Positions 1 to 12,100 of a stretch of 64,000 bases of DNA are shown here, one piece after another. The notes beneath the pieces are model-generated. The model was given only the letters and a program-made list of their open reading frames with translations. It did no database searches and was not told the DNA's origin. Source of the stretch: Pyrocephalus nanus (taxonomy: Eukaryota; Chordata; Aves; Passeriformes; Tyrannidae); contig CM076261.1 in NCBI GenBank assembly GCA_038380795.1, positions 93,270,418 to 93,334,417 on the forward strand. The letters are read 5' to 3'. Each line of letters opens with the position of its first letter. Positions within the stretch are counted from its first letter, which is position 1. The position numbers were made by a program, and so were the translations under genes.

Positions 1-1260
1 TTGCCATGGCACTTTGTCCTTGGAAGATTTTAAGTTCTTTTTATTTCAAATCTTTTCTTGACTGGGAACTGCTGAGGATGCCCATGGAGGGTAGTGGTCA
101 AATAAGACCCTGAAAGGGCTTTTCGGGGGCTCTCTCAGACTTGCAGCTACTGCCTGGGGGCAGTGCATAAGGTGACCATGGTGACCTGGTATGGGGCTCT
201 GTGCTCCAAGGTAAGTGGTTCCCAGGACTGATGTGTGGTGACTTATTTCCATCAGGACCTTTTCCTTCCGTAGTGACTTCGTAACCCAGAGGAAATTCCT
301 GATGCAGGCATTGCCCAGTCAGGAGTACTTTGTGTTTGAGAATGGAAGGGATAAGTCATAGCTCTTTTTTCCCCTCTCTGATTTACGAAGAAGATGACAA
401 ATAAACCAATTTCAGACAGGAAACTATTAGAGTGTAGTGCAGTGTATAACTGTGCAGGTTTATACTGGAGCTGAAGCGTTCCCATATATGCTGCCTGTGA
501 TATGACTAACCCAGAGCATTTCCAAGTCCTGGATCCAGCAGTGCTCCTAGGCCAGATAACTGCAGTACTCTTGGAGGCCTGAGCCTGGACCAGCAGCTCC
601 AGACAGGTGTGTCTGGGACACTGAACACAGCCTGGAAAACAAACCAAGACACAGATAGTGACCCCCTCATGCTGCTAGACAATCAAAGGGGTTATTTAGA
701 CCAAACCAGGGCTACAGCAAGTACTGAGGAGGGACCTGTAGCGAGAAAAGTTGTCCCAGGGCTATCCCATGGGCATTTACACAAAAGTTAGCCGAGGCAA
801 GAATGGGGGAACCCTTCTCATAAAGATGTCACCACTACTCATAAAGGAGCAGGGTCTGTAGCAGGCTGACATCCCTTCCAGTGCTTGGCTTGAGGAGCTG
901 CCCCTGCATATCATCACCCAAAGCAAATTCCAAGCTGTGGCTTTGTCCAAAGACAGTTCTCAGCCCTGACCTTGTCCCATGTCTGGCTGCCACTGACTTT
1001 GGGATCACTTGGGAAGTTCAGTGCCAGGGAGCAGCTTAGCGATGGTGCCAAACCCATGTTTGTTATGTGTTGGGGTGGGTGAAGAGAAGAGCATGTCCCA
1101 TTTCCTATGTCACAGGCTGAGGGAAACAGGAGTGTCTCAAGCACCTTACTATGGCCATGGTCCCAGCAGTCTCCCCCTTGCTCATGGCCATCAATATCTG
1201 TCCTGGGTTCTGCTGGACCAGTGTCTGGAGAGCTTCAACACCCTGGCTCTGTCATGGAGG
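1..1260. other. Unassigned DNA, no gene seen
   Basis: No repeat, coding exon or RNA gene was recognised. The two longest minus-strand frames (46-252, 252-647) have random-looking composition. A good-looking plus-strand donor (CAAG/GTAAGT, GT at 211-212) has no supporting exon. Confidence 0.5.
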
Positions 1261-1269
1261 GTATGGAGC

Positions 1270-1674
1270 AGGGGATCCTGCCCTTGAGGGGATGAGACCT
1301 GAGCACCCCACCAGGGGATGGAGTGGGGGTCCTGCCCCTGAGGGCTTGTGGTCTGAGCCCCACCACAGAGCAGGGGGGATTCTGTTTCTGCGGGGACATG
1401 ATCTGAACTCCCCTAAATAAGGGACAGAGCAGGGATCCTCCCTCAGGGGACGTAGTCTGAGCCGCCACCGCAGAGGAGTCCTGTCACTGGGGTCGGGGGT
1501 CCGATCATTGAGGGGCTGAAGTCTGAGCCCCCGCCAAGGGCCCGGGGTCCTGTGGCTGAGGGGCTGCTGAGCCTCCGCCAAGGGCCCGGGGTCCTGTGGC
1601 TGAGGGGCCGAGGTCTGAACCCCCGCGAAGGGCCCGGGGTCCTGTGGCTGAGGGGCTGCCGCTGATCCCCTCGG
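1270..1674. repeat. Degenerate GC-rich minisatellite, about eight units of ~45-60 bp
   Basis: Units share the order GGGGTCCTG, a variable segment, GAGGGGCTG, GTCTGAGCCCC, then a short spacer. The last three units (about 1545-1660) are nearly identical, all containing AAGGGCCCGGGGTCCTGTGG; units to the left are increasingly diverged. The array leads directly into the CpG island. The open minus-strand frames across it are a by-product of GC-rich repetition, and repeat the same short peptide in two different frames, so no gene is called. Confidence 0.8.
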
Positions 1675-1990
1675 CCTCTCCCGCAGCGCCATCTCGCGGC
1701 CCCGCCGTGCCGCTCCCGCTCCCCGCTCCCCGCTCCCCTCTCCCCTCTCCCCTCTCCCCTCAGCCTCCCCCGCGCTGTCCCCTCGGCCCGGCGATGCCCC
1801 TCGGAGCAGCCGTAAATCAGCTCCGAGCTCTCATCTCGGGCAAGGGCTGAGGAGAATGAGGAGGGGAAACTGCCCATCCCGTGTTCGGGGCCCTGCCGCG
1901 GTGCCGAGGAGCCCCTGCCACTGCCTCCCTGTCAGACACGGGCCAGCATCAGCCCCCTCCCCTGCTGTGCCCGCAAGATGATTTGGCACG
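1480..1990. promoter_or_regulatory. CpG island, candidate promoter of an unseen gene
   Basis: About 45 CpG dinucleotides occur in ~510 bp, including clusters around 1680-1730 and 1790-1910. A repeated C-rich CTCCC tract at about 1721-1765 could form a G-quadruplex on the minus strand. No TATA box, convincing first exon or long coding frame was identified. If synteny with human holds, a minus-strand promoter for the SLC45A4 side is one possibility; this is inference. Confidence 0.5.
1721..1765. repeat. C-rich simple repeat, (CTCCC)n-like
   Basis: Consecutive copies of CCGCTCC, then CTCTCCC, inside the CpG island. On the minus strand the G-runs satisfy a G4 motif. Confidence 0.7.
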
Positions 1991-2012
1991 AGCCGCGACA
2001 CAGTTTTTGTGG

Positions 2013-2028
2013 TTTTTTTTTTTTTTTT
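2013..2028. repeat. Poly-T run (16)
   Basis: Uninterrupted T run just before the CR1 tail at 2041. Confidence 0.8.
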
Positions 2029-2040
2029 GCTTGTCTTCAT

Positions 2041-2232
2041 AAAATCATAGAAGGGTTTGGGTTGGGAGGGACCTTAAAGGTTGTCTGGTTCCAAGCCCCC
2101 TGCCACGGGCAGGGATACCTTCCATCAGACCAGGTTGCTCAGAGCCCCATCCATCCTTTCCTTGGACACTTCCAGGGATGAGGCATCCACAGCTTCTCTG
2201 TGCAGTCTGGTCCAGTGCTTCCCCGCCCTCTA
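2041..2232 (-). mobile_element. CR1 LINE, 3' end fragment
   Basis: Begins with an ATCATAGA tail and continues with the standard reverse-complement CR1 3' region: GGGACCTTAAAGG, the CCAAGCCCCCTGCC block, GACCAGGTTGCTCAGAGCCCC, and CCAGGGATGAGGCATCCACAG. It is truncated at the 5' side (right end here). ORFs on the plus strand are antisense shadows. Confidence 0.9.
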
Positions 2233-2375
2233 TCTTCAGATAAAAGCAGCTCTGAAGTCCATTTCCAGCCAGGACAGAGAACCTGAAGCAGGGATTGCCC
2301 TGGGGGCAGCAGAGACTGACTCTCAGGGTTTTGGGGACAGGCATACAATGAGCTCTGACGGGGACAAGAAATCCG

Positions 2376-2945
2376 AGAATCACAGAATGGTTTAGGTGGA
2401 AAAAGACTTGTAACAACGTCAAGTCCAACTGTTAACCCCGCACTTCCGAGTCCACCACTAAACCATGTACCTAAGTGCCACATGTACACATCTTTTAAAT
2501 CCTTCCAGGGATGGGGACTTCACCACTTTTCTGGGCAGCCTGTCCCAATGCTTGACCACTCTTTCTGCAAAGATATTTTTCGTAATATCTATTCTAAACC
2601 TCCCCTAGCACAACTAGAAGCCCTCTTGTCCTATCACCTGTTAGTTGGGAAAAGAGGACAACTCCCACCTGGCTGCACCCTCTTTTTGGTAGCTGTAGAA
2701 AATAACAAGCTCTCCTCTGAGCCTCTTTTTCTCCAGGCTGAACAACCCCATCTCCCTCAGCTGCTCCTCATCAGACTTGTGCTCCAGACCCTTCCCCAGC
2801 TCCATTGCCCTTCTCTGGACATGCTCCAGCACATCAGTGTCTTTCTTGTGAGGGGCCCAAAACTGAGCACACAATTTTGGGGTGCAGCCTCACCAGGGCT
2901 TACTGCCCTGGGCTTTGCACAAATGATGCTGTCTCTTGGCAGCTG
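2376..2945 (-). mobile_element. CR1 LINE fragment with the ORF2 C-terminus
   Basis: The 3' tail starts GAATCACAGAATGG. Further right the minus strand encodes the typical CR1 ORF2 C-terminal region between 2641 and 2874, with residues QFWAPHKKD, LEHVQRRA, GLFSLEKKRLRG. Only the end of the reverse-transcriptase ORF is present. It has frame breaks relative to a full element and is not an active copy. It is a different insertion from the fragment at 2041-2232, since each has its own tail. Confidence 0.9.
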
Positions 2946-5763
2946 GAACTCAGGGCCAGGAGACCCCACCAGGGATTTCTTTGGGGTCCAGCACAGCAAG
3001 GTGTGCATGAGGAAACCCTCCAGGGCTCCTGGGGCTCTTCTAGTGAGGGAAACTGAGCTCAGACTGTGCTAGTCAAGAAAGTGGTTATTCTGAGGTTGAA
3101 ATAGGTATTAAAATGTGCCACAGAGATTCAGTGGTGCAGCAGGGATACACCACTTTGGCAGCTGACCTGAAGGAGAGATTCATGATCTAAGGTAATAGTT
3201 TAAGTTTTCCCATCCTCCCAGCAAAACAGAATTTCAACCATGATTTTCTGGTTGGGAGCTCTGTGGGGATTCTGGGTTGTGTTCAGCAGAGGGCAGTGGT
3301 TGGTTTGGTCACTACTTGGCTGGCAGCATCAGACCTCTTAAACCACTGCCACAGAGTATTTGCTGAAATCATTCTGCCGTGGAATATCCAAAAAAGCTGT
3401 AGAAAAGGATGTGACAAGCAGATCCTCCCTGCCTTGCATCAGTGCAGTGCAGAGGTATTGGGAGTCAGTGAAGTCTCTTGGGGAAATTCAGCAAACATCC
3501 CTCTTCCCATCCATGCACTAGTTTACAGATCTAAAAAAGAGTTTCCAAGAAGAAAATGATTCCTTGACCTTGCTTAAATCTGCAGATTTATTGCTGTTTT
3601 TCGAGAAGTTTGGAATTTTGTTATCCACAATTGAAATAAATGAAAAGAAAGCTTAAACCTGCTGTATGTGTTTATAAAATTTCCCTAAACAGTATCTGTA
3701 ACCAGTACTGAAGTGAAGGATACAACACAGTGTCCCATCACTGGGGCATGCTGTTCCCGTGGGAAGGGAAGAGATGCAGGAAAATGGAAAGATTCCTTCA
3801 ACACAAGGATACCAGCCACCTGGACTGAGCAGTGCATCTTAAGCAGCCTTGGGAAAGTCACTTGAACACAGCAAAGTTGGTGTGGAGCTGCTCTGAGCTG
3901 CTTCAGAAAGCTTGGGAAGGGCTGGGGCACAGCTCCTGTGGATGCTGGCATGGCAGATGCTGCTGCGGGAAGGGAGCCAAGGCCGGGGATTCCTGACCAG
4001 TTGCTCTGTACGGGGCTGGTGACATCAAATTTGTTGGTGCAGAGCAGCCTTGGGGTTGCTGAATTAGCCCAGTTATAGGATCTCACCTCTGTGCAGTTCA
4101 CTGGGTGCACTGGTGTGAGTAAGGATGGGTGAGAGGGGAGGGGAGGAGACTGTAACAGGGGTATAAGGGCAGAGCAAAGATTGTGAGGAATCGGAGAGAC
4201 TGGGTGGACTGGAAGTGAAGCTCAAAAATAAAATCAAACACTTGGCCACAACCTACCCACCTGGAGCACTTCATCTCACCATGTTCCTGCCTCAGGCCTG
4301 TGCCCTTCCCCACACAGGGCTTTTAAAAAGTGAAACCTAGGTCAAAATCCTGCCCAGGAAAAATTAACTGTATGTGTTAATTTTAATCAATATGTTATAT
4401 ATCATATATGTTCTAGCTGGGAAGAGCTGTGAAAGCATGGAAAGATGAAAGGACTAGGGACAAATGGGACATTCTGTTCTGATGTAATGCCCAGGACAGA
4501 TGTAGCACCAATCCTGCTTGGTGCTGAGCATTCTCTGGTCTGACTGCAGGCAAAAGGGATGAGCCTCTTCTTAGGATGAGGTCCAAGTCTAAAAAGAACG
4601 GATGGGATATTTACGCCTGTGTCCAGCAGCTTTATCTTCTCTCCTGTTGCTGGAAAGCCCTCAAGCAGTCTATTTCCTGTGATTTTATGCACTGCAAGCC
4701 GGACAAAGAGGCTCCCCTGGAGAGCCATTAAAACATTTAATCTGTGAAAGATTTTTGCTGATGGCGGGGAAAAAAAAAAACATTGCACCTTGCCATGTAT
4801 GGGAAAGAAATTTTGTCCTTGAGGGGGCTGGAGAGAGAATGAGGAGATTTCCCTCCCCACTGAACTTGCATTAAAAGGCTACCTCCCCCCAGAAAAGTTA
4901 TCTTGTGTTTTGGATTTGCTCGTGTCATCTGCTGGTGCCCACAATACTGTCTGCTCTCCTACCACAAGAACAACTCATGGGAAGGGGAAACTCGTGGGTG
5001 TGGTGTGGATAAACTCTTCTTCATCTTTCACTAGAGGCTGAATGCAGAGATTGTGCTTCAGTTTCCTTCTTGCTTTCACCCCCCACCTCCCTGCTGTACC
5101 TGTGTCCTGCCTCTCATCTCCATGGTCCCTTTCAGGGTTTGTGCCCTCGTGGTGGGGGTCTCTAAGTCCTCTCCTCAGCCACATTTTCCTGTCACATGCA
5201 CACTCAAAGCATTTTTGCACAGACTTGTCCTTTTTGGATTTATAGTTCATTTATTTTCTTTCTTTTTAGGTTTTTGTGTCCTCAGGTATTCAGCCAGGTG
5301 CTGGGGTCCTTGGGCAGGGGATCTTGCAAAGTCCACAACTGCACCACACCACTGGAACTGCGAGTTCTCCCAAGAACAGCCCAGAACAGACACCAAACAC
5401 TGAAATCCCTCCTGGCTGCTGGTGGGTGCTGGACTGGGACTAGGTGAGATCTTATTTGTATCACATAGCAGGAATTTGCTGGTGTATTAAACAGGCTCCT
5501 GCTGCCTGCCACAGAGGAGAGGACTCCCTTGCCTGCAGCTGCCTCTGCCAGCTCCTTGACCTGTTTTTCCATCACACAGTTGCTACTGCAAACACACACT
5601 CTACCTTGCCACCCTTACCTGCACACCTGGGCCTCTGTGCAGGTGTTGTGCCCTCTTCTGTGAGTCTCTCCCTTCGGATTCTCCTGCTGCCTCGTTCAGC
5701 ATTGCTGACAAACAACCCTCCAGGAAACTCTGAGCAGAACTAATTGATTTTTCTTGCCCCCCA
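2946..5763. other. Unassigned unique DNA
   Basis: No coding exon, RNA gene or recognised repeat. The stretch 4370-4410 is AT-rich. ORFs up to 152 aa in this stretch have no recognisable domains. Confidence 0.5.
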
Positions 5764-5975
5764 GGAGCCTGTGGGACAAACAGCTGTGCTATTGATTGTG
5801 AAAGTCAGGTTGCAAATGGCACGTCCTCATGCCTTGAACTGGCAGCTGCTGCTGCTGCTGCTGGTATTAAACATAGCAGCTGTAGAGACAGAGTGCAGAG
5901 AACACCTTCCTGCACACTCCTCCAGTCCTTGTGGGCTGGGAAGGGTTACACACATGGCTGCCAAATGCTGAGTAC
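5764..5975 (+). other. Candidate exon with a small signal-peptide-like ORF
   Basis: The left edge is a strong 3' splice site: a CTAAT branch-like motif, TTTTTCTTGCCCCCCAG, then G. The right edge is TAC/GTGAGT. An ATG at 5816 (G at +4, C at -3) opens a 51-codon frame ending at 5971, four bases before the donor. The peptide begins MARPHALNWQ, has a six-leucine core followed by VLNIAAVETE, then a short Cys-containing tail (three Cys). That resembles a secretory signal followed by a tiny mature peptide. Caution: the leucine run comes from a CTG microsatellite, and splice-like signals occur by chance. Not a recognised gene. Confidence 0.25.
5845..5862. repeat. Trinucleotide (GCT)6 microsatellite
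   Basis: Six consecutive GCT units inside the candidate small ORF; read in that frame they give leucines. Confidence 0.8.
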
Positions 5976-8214
5976 GTGAGTTTTTCTGAGCAAGTCTGGC
6001 CAGATAGTGTAGGGGCTTAAAGGAAGGCAAAAACATTAAGGATACTCATTGATGCTGGCAGATCTGGAGCTCTGGGTGGTGGGTACAGAAGGACCATGCT
6101 CCTGTGTCCTTGAGCATCAGCTGTGTCCCTCAGTCCCTTTGCATCACCCTCCAAACTACCTGCATAGAGAAGTTTAACTTATGTTAAATCAACTGATGGA
6201 CCTAGCACCCCTCTGTCCCCCATCCTTCTCTGATGCCTTGACCTGCAAAAGGTAGCTGAAACATCTGAAGAAGCTCAGCAAACAACCACCAGAAGGTCTG
6301 ACCCTGGAAACACGCCTCGTAGGAAGAGACTGAGCAATTTAATTTTTTTTGGAATGCAGGAATTGAGTGTTGTTTACAAATACCTTTGCTGGGAGGAAAA
6401 AAAGTCTGGTATCTCGGTGTGTAGTTATCTGTTAGACAACAGAGCAAATATTCCAAATGGCTTTGGAATGTAACACTGAAAAGACAAGGAGCTGTATCTT
6501 CACTAAACCACAAAGAGAAATTAGAGCAGAACTGTGGGCTTTTCTGGAAAAAAAAAGGACTCAAATTTAAAGGGGTTCATGCTGGGATGACTGGCAGAGG
6601 CTTTCTGATCTCTGAGAGGCAAACAGTAATCTTAGCAAGAAGTCCTGCTGGCTTCCAAGTCCTTCCAGCCTTGGGACACAATAGGGTCGTGCGTGGTTTG
6701 ATATTCCGTGGGTTAATACACTCTACAGCGCCTTGCTGAAACCTCTGCAAGTCAGGTACGGCATCAGCAGTGGCAGAACTGTTAGGATTGTATGGATAAA
6801 CCACCCAATCATTTGCTTTAATTATGACAGTACGAATCTGTTTGCTTTATGCAGTGTTTGTTGTAAGATGAATCATGGTTACCAAAATTATCGCGTAGAC
6901 TCCTCTGTATATAACAGCAGGCCAAGAGGTCAGGAGAGGAAAGGTTTCCGGGTTGGGCAGGAGGCACAGAGTAAAGCTACCAGATAAACAAGCCATAACT
7001 TCTGTCAAGAACCTATCAACAGATTCCCACCACACGCTTTGCAAGCGGGCAGCTGTGCAGAGGAGTCCGTCTGAACCGGTGTCTCCAGCGCTCCACGTTT
7101 TCCGAGCGGTGCGGCCAGGACGGCATTTCCAACTCTAAATAATATCAATCAAGGGAGGCATTCCCTGGGAAGACAGGATTTGGGCAGTCTCCAGGCTACC
7201 CAAAACATCAAGGGGTTGCACATTAGGCTTTGGTCTAGTCTCCTGTCTAATGAACTTCAGGGATGAATTTATAGGGGTCTTTCCCTGGATGGAGAGATGC
7301 AGTCTGTGGGATCAAAGGATGGATGAGCCGACAGCTGGGCTCTGGCCCAAGGCTTTCATGCCATGCCTACTCCAGTATGGACTTCCCCTGGGCAAGTCTC
7401 TTGGGGGAGTCTCTTTAACTGACCTGCAGCAATCTGCACTTTTCTCCATCTGTAGAGACAAACAAGCACTTCTAGGCCTATTTTAGAGGCCTCTTTTGGA
7501 GGAGATGGAAGTAAAACTGCTCTGAGTAAAACCCTTGCTGCTATTTTGCTCCTGGGTACTTGAACACACATAGAGGGCACTTTGGTTGGTTGCTTTAAGG
7601 TCATGTCAACAAAGTCCCATTAAGGTCTACTGAGAGATGAAAGAGAAGCCAAGGGGTCTCCTGCAAGGCCTTCAAGGCATCCCCAAGAATGCTTTTTTGG
7701 GGCTGGAGCTCAGACTAGTGCTTCTTCTTTGGCTGTTCCCACTGAGAAGAGCAAATTTCATGTGGTTGTTGGAGATATGTTTAGATCAGAGCTCTTGACT
7801 GATATGTCGACAAAATGAAACAGTTTCTGGCAATTCTGACCATTCATGAAGCACTGCACTTCTCTACACAGCTGTCATAGAGTCAGCTGGTGCTCAGATA
7901 TACTTCCCTGCATGACCCACATGAGAGCCAAACTCTGGGCCACATTTACTCACTGAGGCATGGCACTGCAGCCCACTCTGACCTCTGCCTGTGTTTATCT
8001 TTCAGTGGGAAGCTGCAAGTCAGATCTCCCTTCTTGGAAGAGGATTTACATGCTGTGCAGCACCTACTCCATCTCATCTTGCATTCAAGAGTAGAGTGTC
8101 CCCTTCAGCCCTTTTACAGCATCTGCAAATCAGATGTGTTACCTGAGAGAACTGGACTGAGTGGGTGATAGGGCTGGAAGGAGGCTGGTGAAGGGATTTA
8201 AGTGTCCAGCTCAA
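5976..8214. other. Unassigned DNA with a possible conserved non-coding block
   Basis: No gene recognised. The part at about 6780-7140 differs from its surroundings: AT-rich with a TAATTA core at 6819-6824, then a short CpG-dense stretch at 7025-7135. This texture is seen in conserved enhancers but is not proof. Confidence 0.4.
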
Positions 8215-8604
8215 ACTGAGTCAAAAGGACGTAACATCAGGAGTGATGGGAAGACCTCATCGTGGCCTACAGCTTCCTCATGAGGGGAAGTGGAGAGGCA
8301 GACACTGATCTCTTCTCTCTGGTTAGCAGTGATAAGACCCACAGGAATGGCGTGAATCTGTGTCAGGAGAGGTTTAGCTTGGATATTAGGAAAAGATTTT
8401 TCACTGAGAGGGGAGTCGGGCACTGGAACAGGCTCCCAGGGGAAGTGGTCAGAGCCTGAGTCTGCCACAGTTCAAGGAGCATTTGGACAACACTCTTAGG
8501 CACATGGTGGGATTCTTGGGGTGTCCTGTGCAGCATCAGGAGTTGGACTCGATGATCCCTGTGGGCCACTTCCACCTCAGGATATTTTATGATTCTATGA
8601 TTCT
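8215..8604 (+). mobile_element. CR1 LINE, ORF2 C-terminus and 3' end
   Basis: The plus strand encodes CR1-type residues RFSLDIRKRFFTE, then HWNRLPGEVV, followed by the 3' UTR with GGACTCGATGATCC and a tail of two ATTCTATG-like units ending at about 8604. It is 5'-truncated and broken. Confidence 0.9.
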
Positions 8605-9023
8605 GCTTACCTTTTCATTGGAAAGGCAGAAGTTCCTCTCTGTGAGCTTTCACTGAGATTGCTGTGAGGTGAACAAGAACTTTCTCCTACATGTAAACTT
8701 GGTTTTATTTCATCTGACAGGCTTTTTCTTGTTGCATAGCAGCTGGAAAGAAGAACCTCAGCCATGAGTTGGGCTGTTAGCTCTATGTATAGCCACGAAA
8801 GAAAAGCAAAATCGCTTGTGTTAGAACTCACCCATGCCTCCATGCCTGAATTAATCTGATCTCTGACACTACAGTCAAGAATCCTGAAGAACGATAGTTT
8901 CATGAACTAAGACCTTGATATCCAGCCAGCACTGGCAGTTTATAAAGCACTTAGAAAAACTCACATCTCTGCCAGGGAAGTTTTGGTACTTTCTGCAGCA
9001 TCTGAAGAGGGAATGGGAAAGAT
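8605..9023. other. Unassigned spacer between two CR1 tails
   Basis: No repeat, RNA or coding feature recognised. Confidence 0.5.
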
Positions 9024-9198
9024 GGGAAGTGGGTGAGTCACTGGAGATGTTTAAAAGATGTGTAGATGTGGCACTTAGGAACATGGTTTAGTGGACTAAA
9101 ATCCAGTGACATGGGCTTGTTGGTGCTCGGTTAATGGTTAGACTCGAGGAACTTTTGGGTCCTTTCCAACCTAGACAATTCTATGGGTCTGTGATTGC
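9024..9198 (+). mobile_element. CR1 LINE, diverged 3' end
   Basis: Matches the 3' region pattern: a GGCACTTAGGAACATGGTTTA block, GGTTAGACTCGA, CCTTTCCAACCTAGACAATTC, then a degraded octamer tail. More diverged than the neighbouring copy. Confidence 0.8.
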
Positions 9199-12100
9199 AG
9201 TGACTTTTCTCCCTTGCACCCCTGTTAGGTCCCCAAAGCCAAACAGTACCCACCACAGAGCACTGGAATATTGCAGTGAAATGATCAATCATTTCTTGTC
9301 CTTGGGGACATGCTGCCATCTCCAAGTCTGCTCTGCCTGGGGTGCCCTGCAGAGCATGGGACATGTGCTGTGAGGTGACATTTCAGGTGGCACCATCTCT
9401 CATAAGCACCACCCAGCACTTCCCAAGACAGTCCTGCTCAGTATGTAGCCAACATACACAATGGATGCTGCTGGTGGTCCATGAGCACCCACACCGCACC
9501 AGATCCAGCACCCACACCCTCCTGCATCCCCAGCAACCTCTTCCCAAGGGTGGAGGGATGAAGACCCTCTTCCTCTTTCCCATCACACAGGAGACCTTCC
9601 TGTCTTCTGCTGCAAGACCCCAAAAGCTCAGATGAACATGGGAGAGATCACTCTCTTCCCTTTCCTGGGCCTCACTATGGGAAGGGGGTAAAGTGCTCTG
9701 CTTTTCGACTTTTTCTTCCTAAAATGGGAGTCTTCCAGCTCTGATCCAAGGACTGGCATCCTCCCCAGAGCTCCTGTTCTGGGACTAATGATGCCCAGAA
9801 GGGCAAAAGCAAGCGAAGCCCTCACTTGTTTTCCTGTGTCATCCTTTGCTGAGTATTCCTGCACATGGTAGTCCCTGTGCTCCCTGACCACTTTCCCCTG
9901 TCTTAGCTTCCTAATCCTTCTTACAAGCCCTGCCCTCTGTGGTGCTTAGCTTGGTGTTTAACTCACTGGATCCCTCTCCTTTCCCTTTCTCCCTTATTCC
10001 TTTGTGACTCTGGTTCCTCCCCAGTGTCTTCCCCATCCTCCTCTGTCCTGGAGTAGCTGTGGAGATCAGAGCTGTCTTCTCCCAGATCCTTGGCCAGAGC
10101 CACTTTGCCCTTACAGCTGGAAGACTGAAGGTATGGAATAGGCAGAGTGGCCTGTGCTGATGGCCCTAACAGGGGCAATTCCACTTTCCTCAGCCTTTCC
10201 CCAAGCGGAGCCCACACCTGCCAGCACTACTTATTGATTCTGATTAGCCTGACTAATGAGACTCTTGTGCACACTTCTGAGGGACAGCAAAACCCAGAGG
10301 GACAAGGAAGGAAGAAATCGCCTTTGCACGTGGCGGTGCAGTTTCCTCTTGGCAGTTGTCAGATGGCTGTGGAGGGAGGGCAGGGCTTGCTCAGAGCCCT
10401 GGAGGAAGCTGGTCTGGCAGATAACCCCGCATGTGGAGTCAGGGGCTCCTTTGCTGGTGCAGAATTGAAGATTTTCAGCCTTGCTGGACCCTGGTATGTT
10501 TGCAGTGTGACTGAGGCCTGGCTGTTCTGCACCTCTGCCTTGTTACAGGTTTCTGGGCTGTAATAGGAAAAGCTTTGCCAAGACAACATGGGCTGTGCTG
10601 GGTGCAACACAGGTGAGACACAGAGCAGGGAGAGAAAGAAGCTCAGCTGTTCCTGGATACCCATAGTCTGGAATGCCAGCAGACTGCAAACATCCGTGTG
10701 TTGTGACTCAGGCTCATGGTCAGCAAAGATCTTGTGTCCCAGCAATGGCTGTGATCCATCCCAAGAAATACATATGAGATTTTTTTTTCACCATCTTTCT
10801 TTGCCTCCCTCTGGGCAGCTGGTAGAAGAGGATATTTCTAATTCACTTTATAGGATTTTAGATGCACAAGAGAAGCAAAGCACATCAAAGAGAAATGAAC
10901 GCTGTAATTCCCTGAGAGGTCGGGGCTTTTTACAGAGCTCTTTATTGCTGTTAAGCTCTTTAGGGAATGCTACATTCTGTCTACCACAGGCTTGGTGATG
11001 GTAGTATGACATGCAATGCCCATCCATCCTGATTACTGTTTCAGCCTATGCAGAATGATACAGATCCTCAAAGGTTGTTAAGTGCCGGATTTAATTTGAA
11101 ATCATTGGGAATTTGGCATCTAAATACTCTGCATAAGAGACTGCCCTGCAAGAGCTGGCTTGTGTATGCTTTGCCTTAGCAGTTTTTTCATGTATTTAAT
11201 GATGCATTGAATCTCTCACATTGCCCTTGGAGGCTTCCCTGTGGTGTCATCTGTGGCTGTTCTCACTGGAGAAAGGACAGGTTGGGGTGGGAACAGGACT
11301 GTTGCAATCCCTAAGAGACACGCCAAGGAGATACCCTGAGCAGAGGGATGGTGCAGGTCAAGGAGTAAGAGACCTTGCCCCAAACTCCAGAAACAGATAG
11401 AACTGAGGGATGCTTCACCAGCAAAGAGAACTGGCAGGTGGAAAGTGCTCATTCAAAACTGTGCCATTTGGGGGAGTATTTCTGAGGGCAGATGGGTTTT
11501 CGGTTTTGATTTTCAACTGTGTGCCCTGAGCACAAATGGGTGACTTTGAACAGGACAGAGTTTAGCAAGTGCTGCACCCTGAGGAAAAGCAAGATGTGTA
11601 AACAGTAAAGATTGAACAGAAAGCATAAGAAGTCACAAAAAGTAGGTTAGTTTGTGAAGGATTTGGCCTCCTTCCAATTTTTGGAGACTGTGACTTTGAT
11701 AAGGGACCCTGATTTGGAGCTGGTATAAAATGAAAAAAGACTACTGAAATCTCTGGATAAGGCAATAGGCATTACAAAATCAGGAGAATTATCCAATCTC
11801 GGGTGATTATTATGGGGACTGAAGAATACACTGGCAGTAAAGGGAATTCAGACTACCACAAGTGAAGTTTACAGCAGAAAGACAGAGCTTAGACTGAGAC
11901 GCTGTTTAGGAACTTAAAAAATCTAAGCAAATCATCTTAGAGATTTTATACTGACCTCAAATGAACAACTGCACTGAGCAAGATGTTAAGACATTGCTGT
12001 ATATGGCAAAAATACTGTTGATAGCAAGAGAATGGGAGGTGTGAATCTGTGGGTTGTTGGAACAAAGAAGCTAAAATAAGCTATGCAGGAGCCTGCACAT

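Noticed and set aside
203..220. CAAG/GTAAGT perfect plus-strand splice donor
   Set aside because: No acceptor, conserved frame or CpG island can be tied to it within the visible 210 bp; a single 9-mer match is common by chance.
1252..1877. Two long minus-strand frames (about 145 codons each) over the minisatellite
   Set aside because: They repeat the same peptide in different frames because the DNA is a GC-rich tandem repeat.
2482..3072. 196-codon plus-strand ORF
   Set aside because: It is largely antisense to a CR1 element whose coding strand is minus.
9963..10217. Minus-strand acidic frame ending at a GTGAGT donor-like site
   Set aside because: Starts at GTG, has a poor pyrimidine tract at the only nearby acceptor, and the acidic tail is low complexity.
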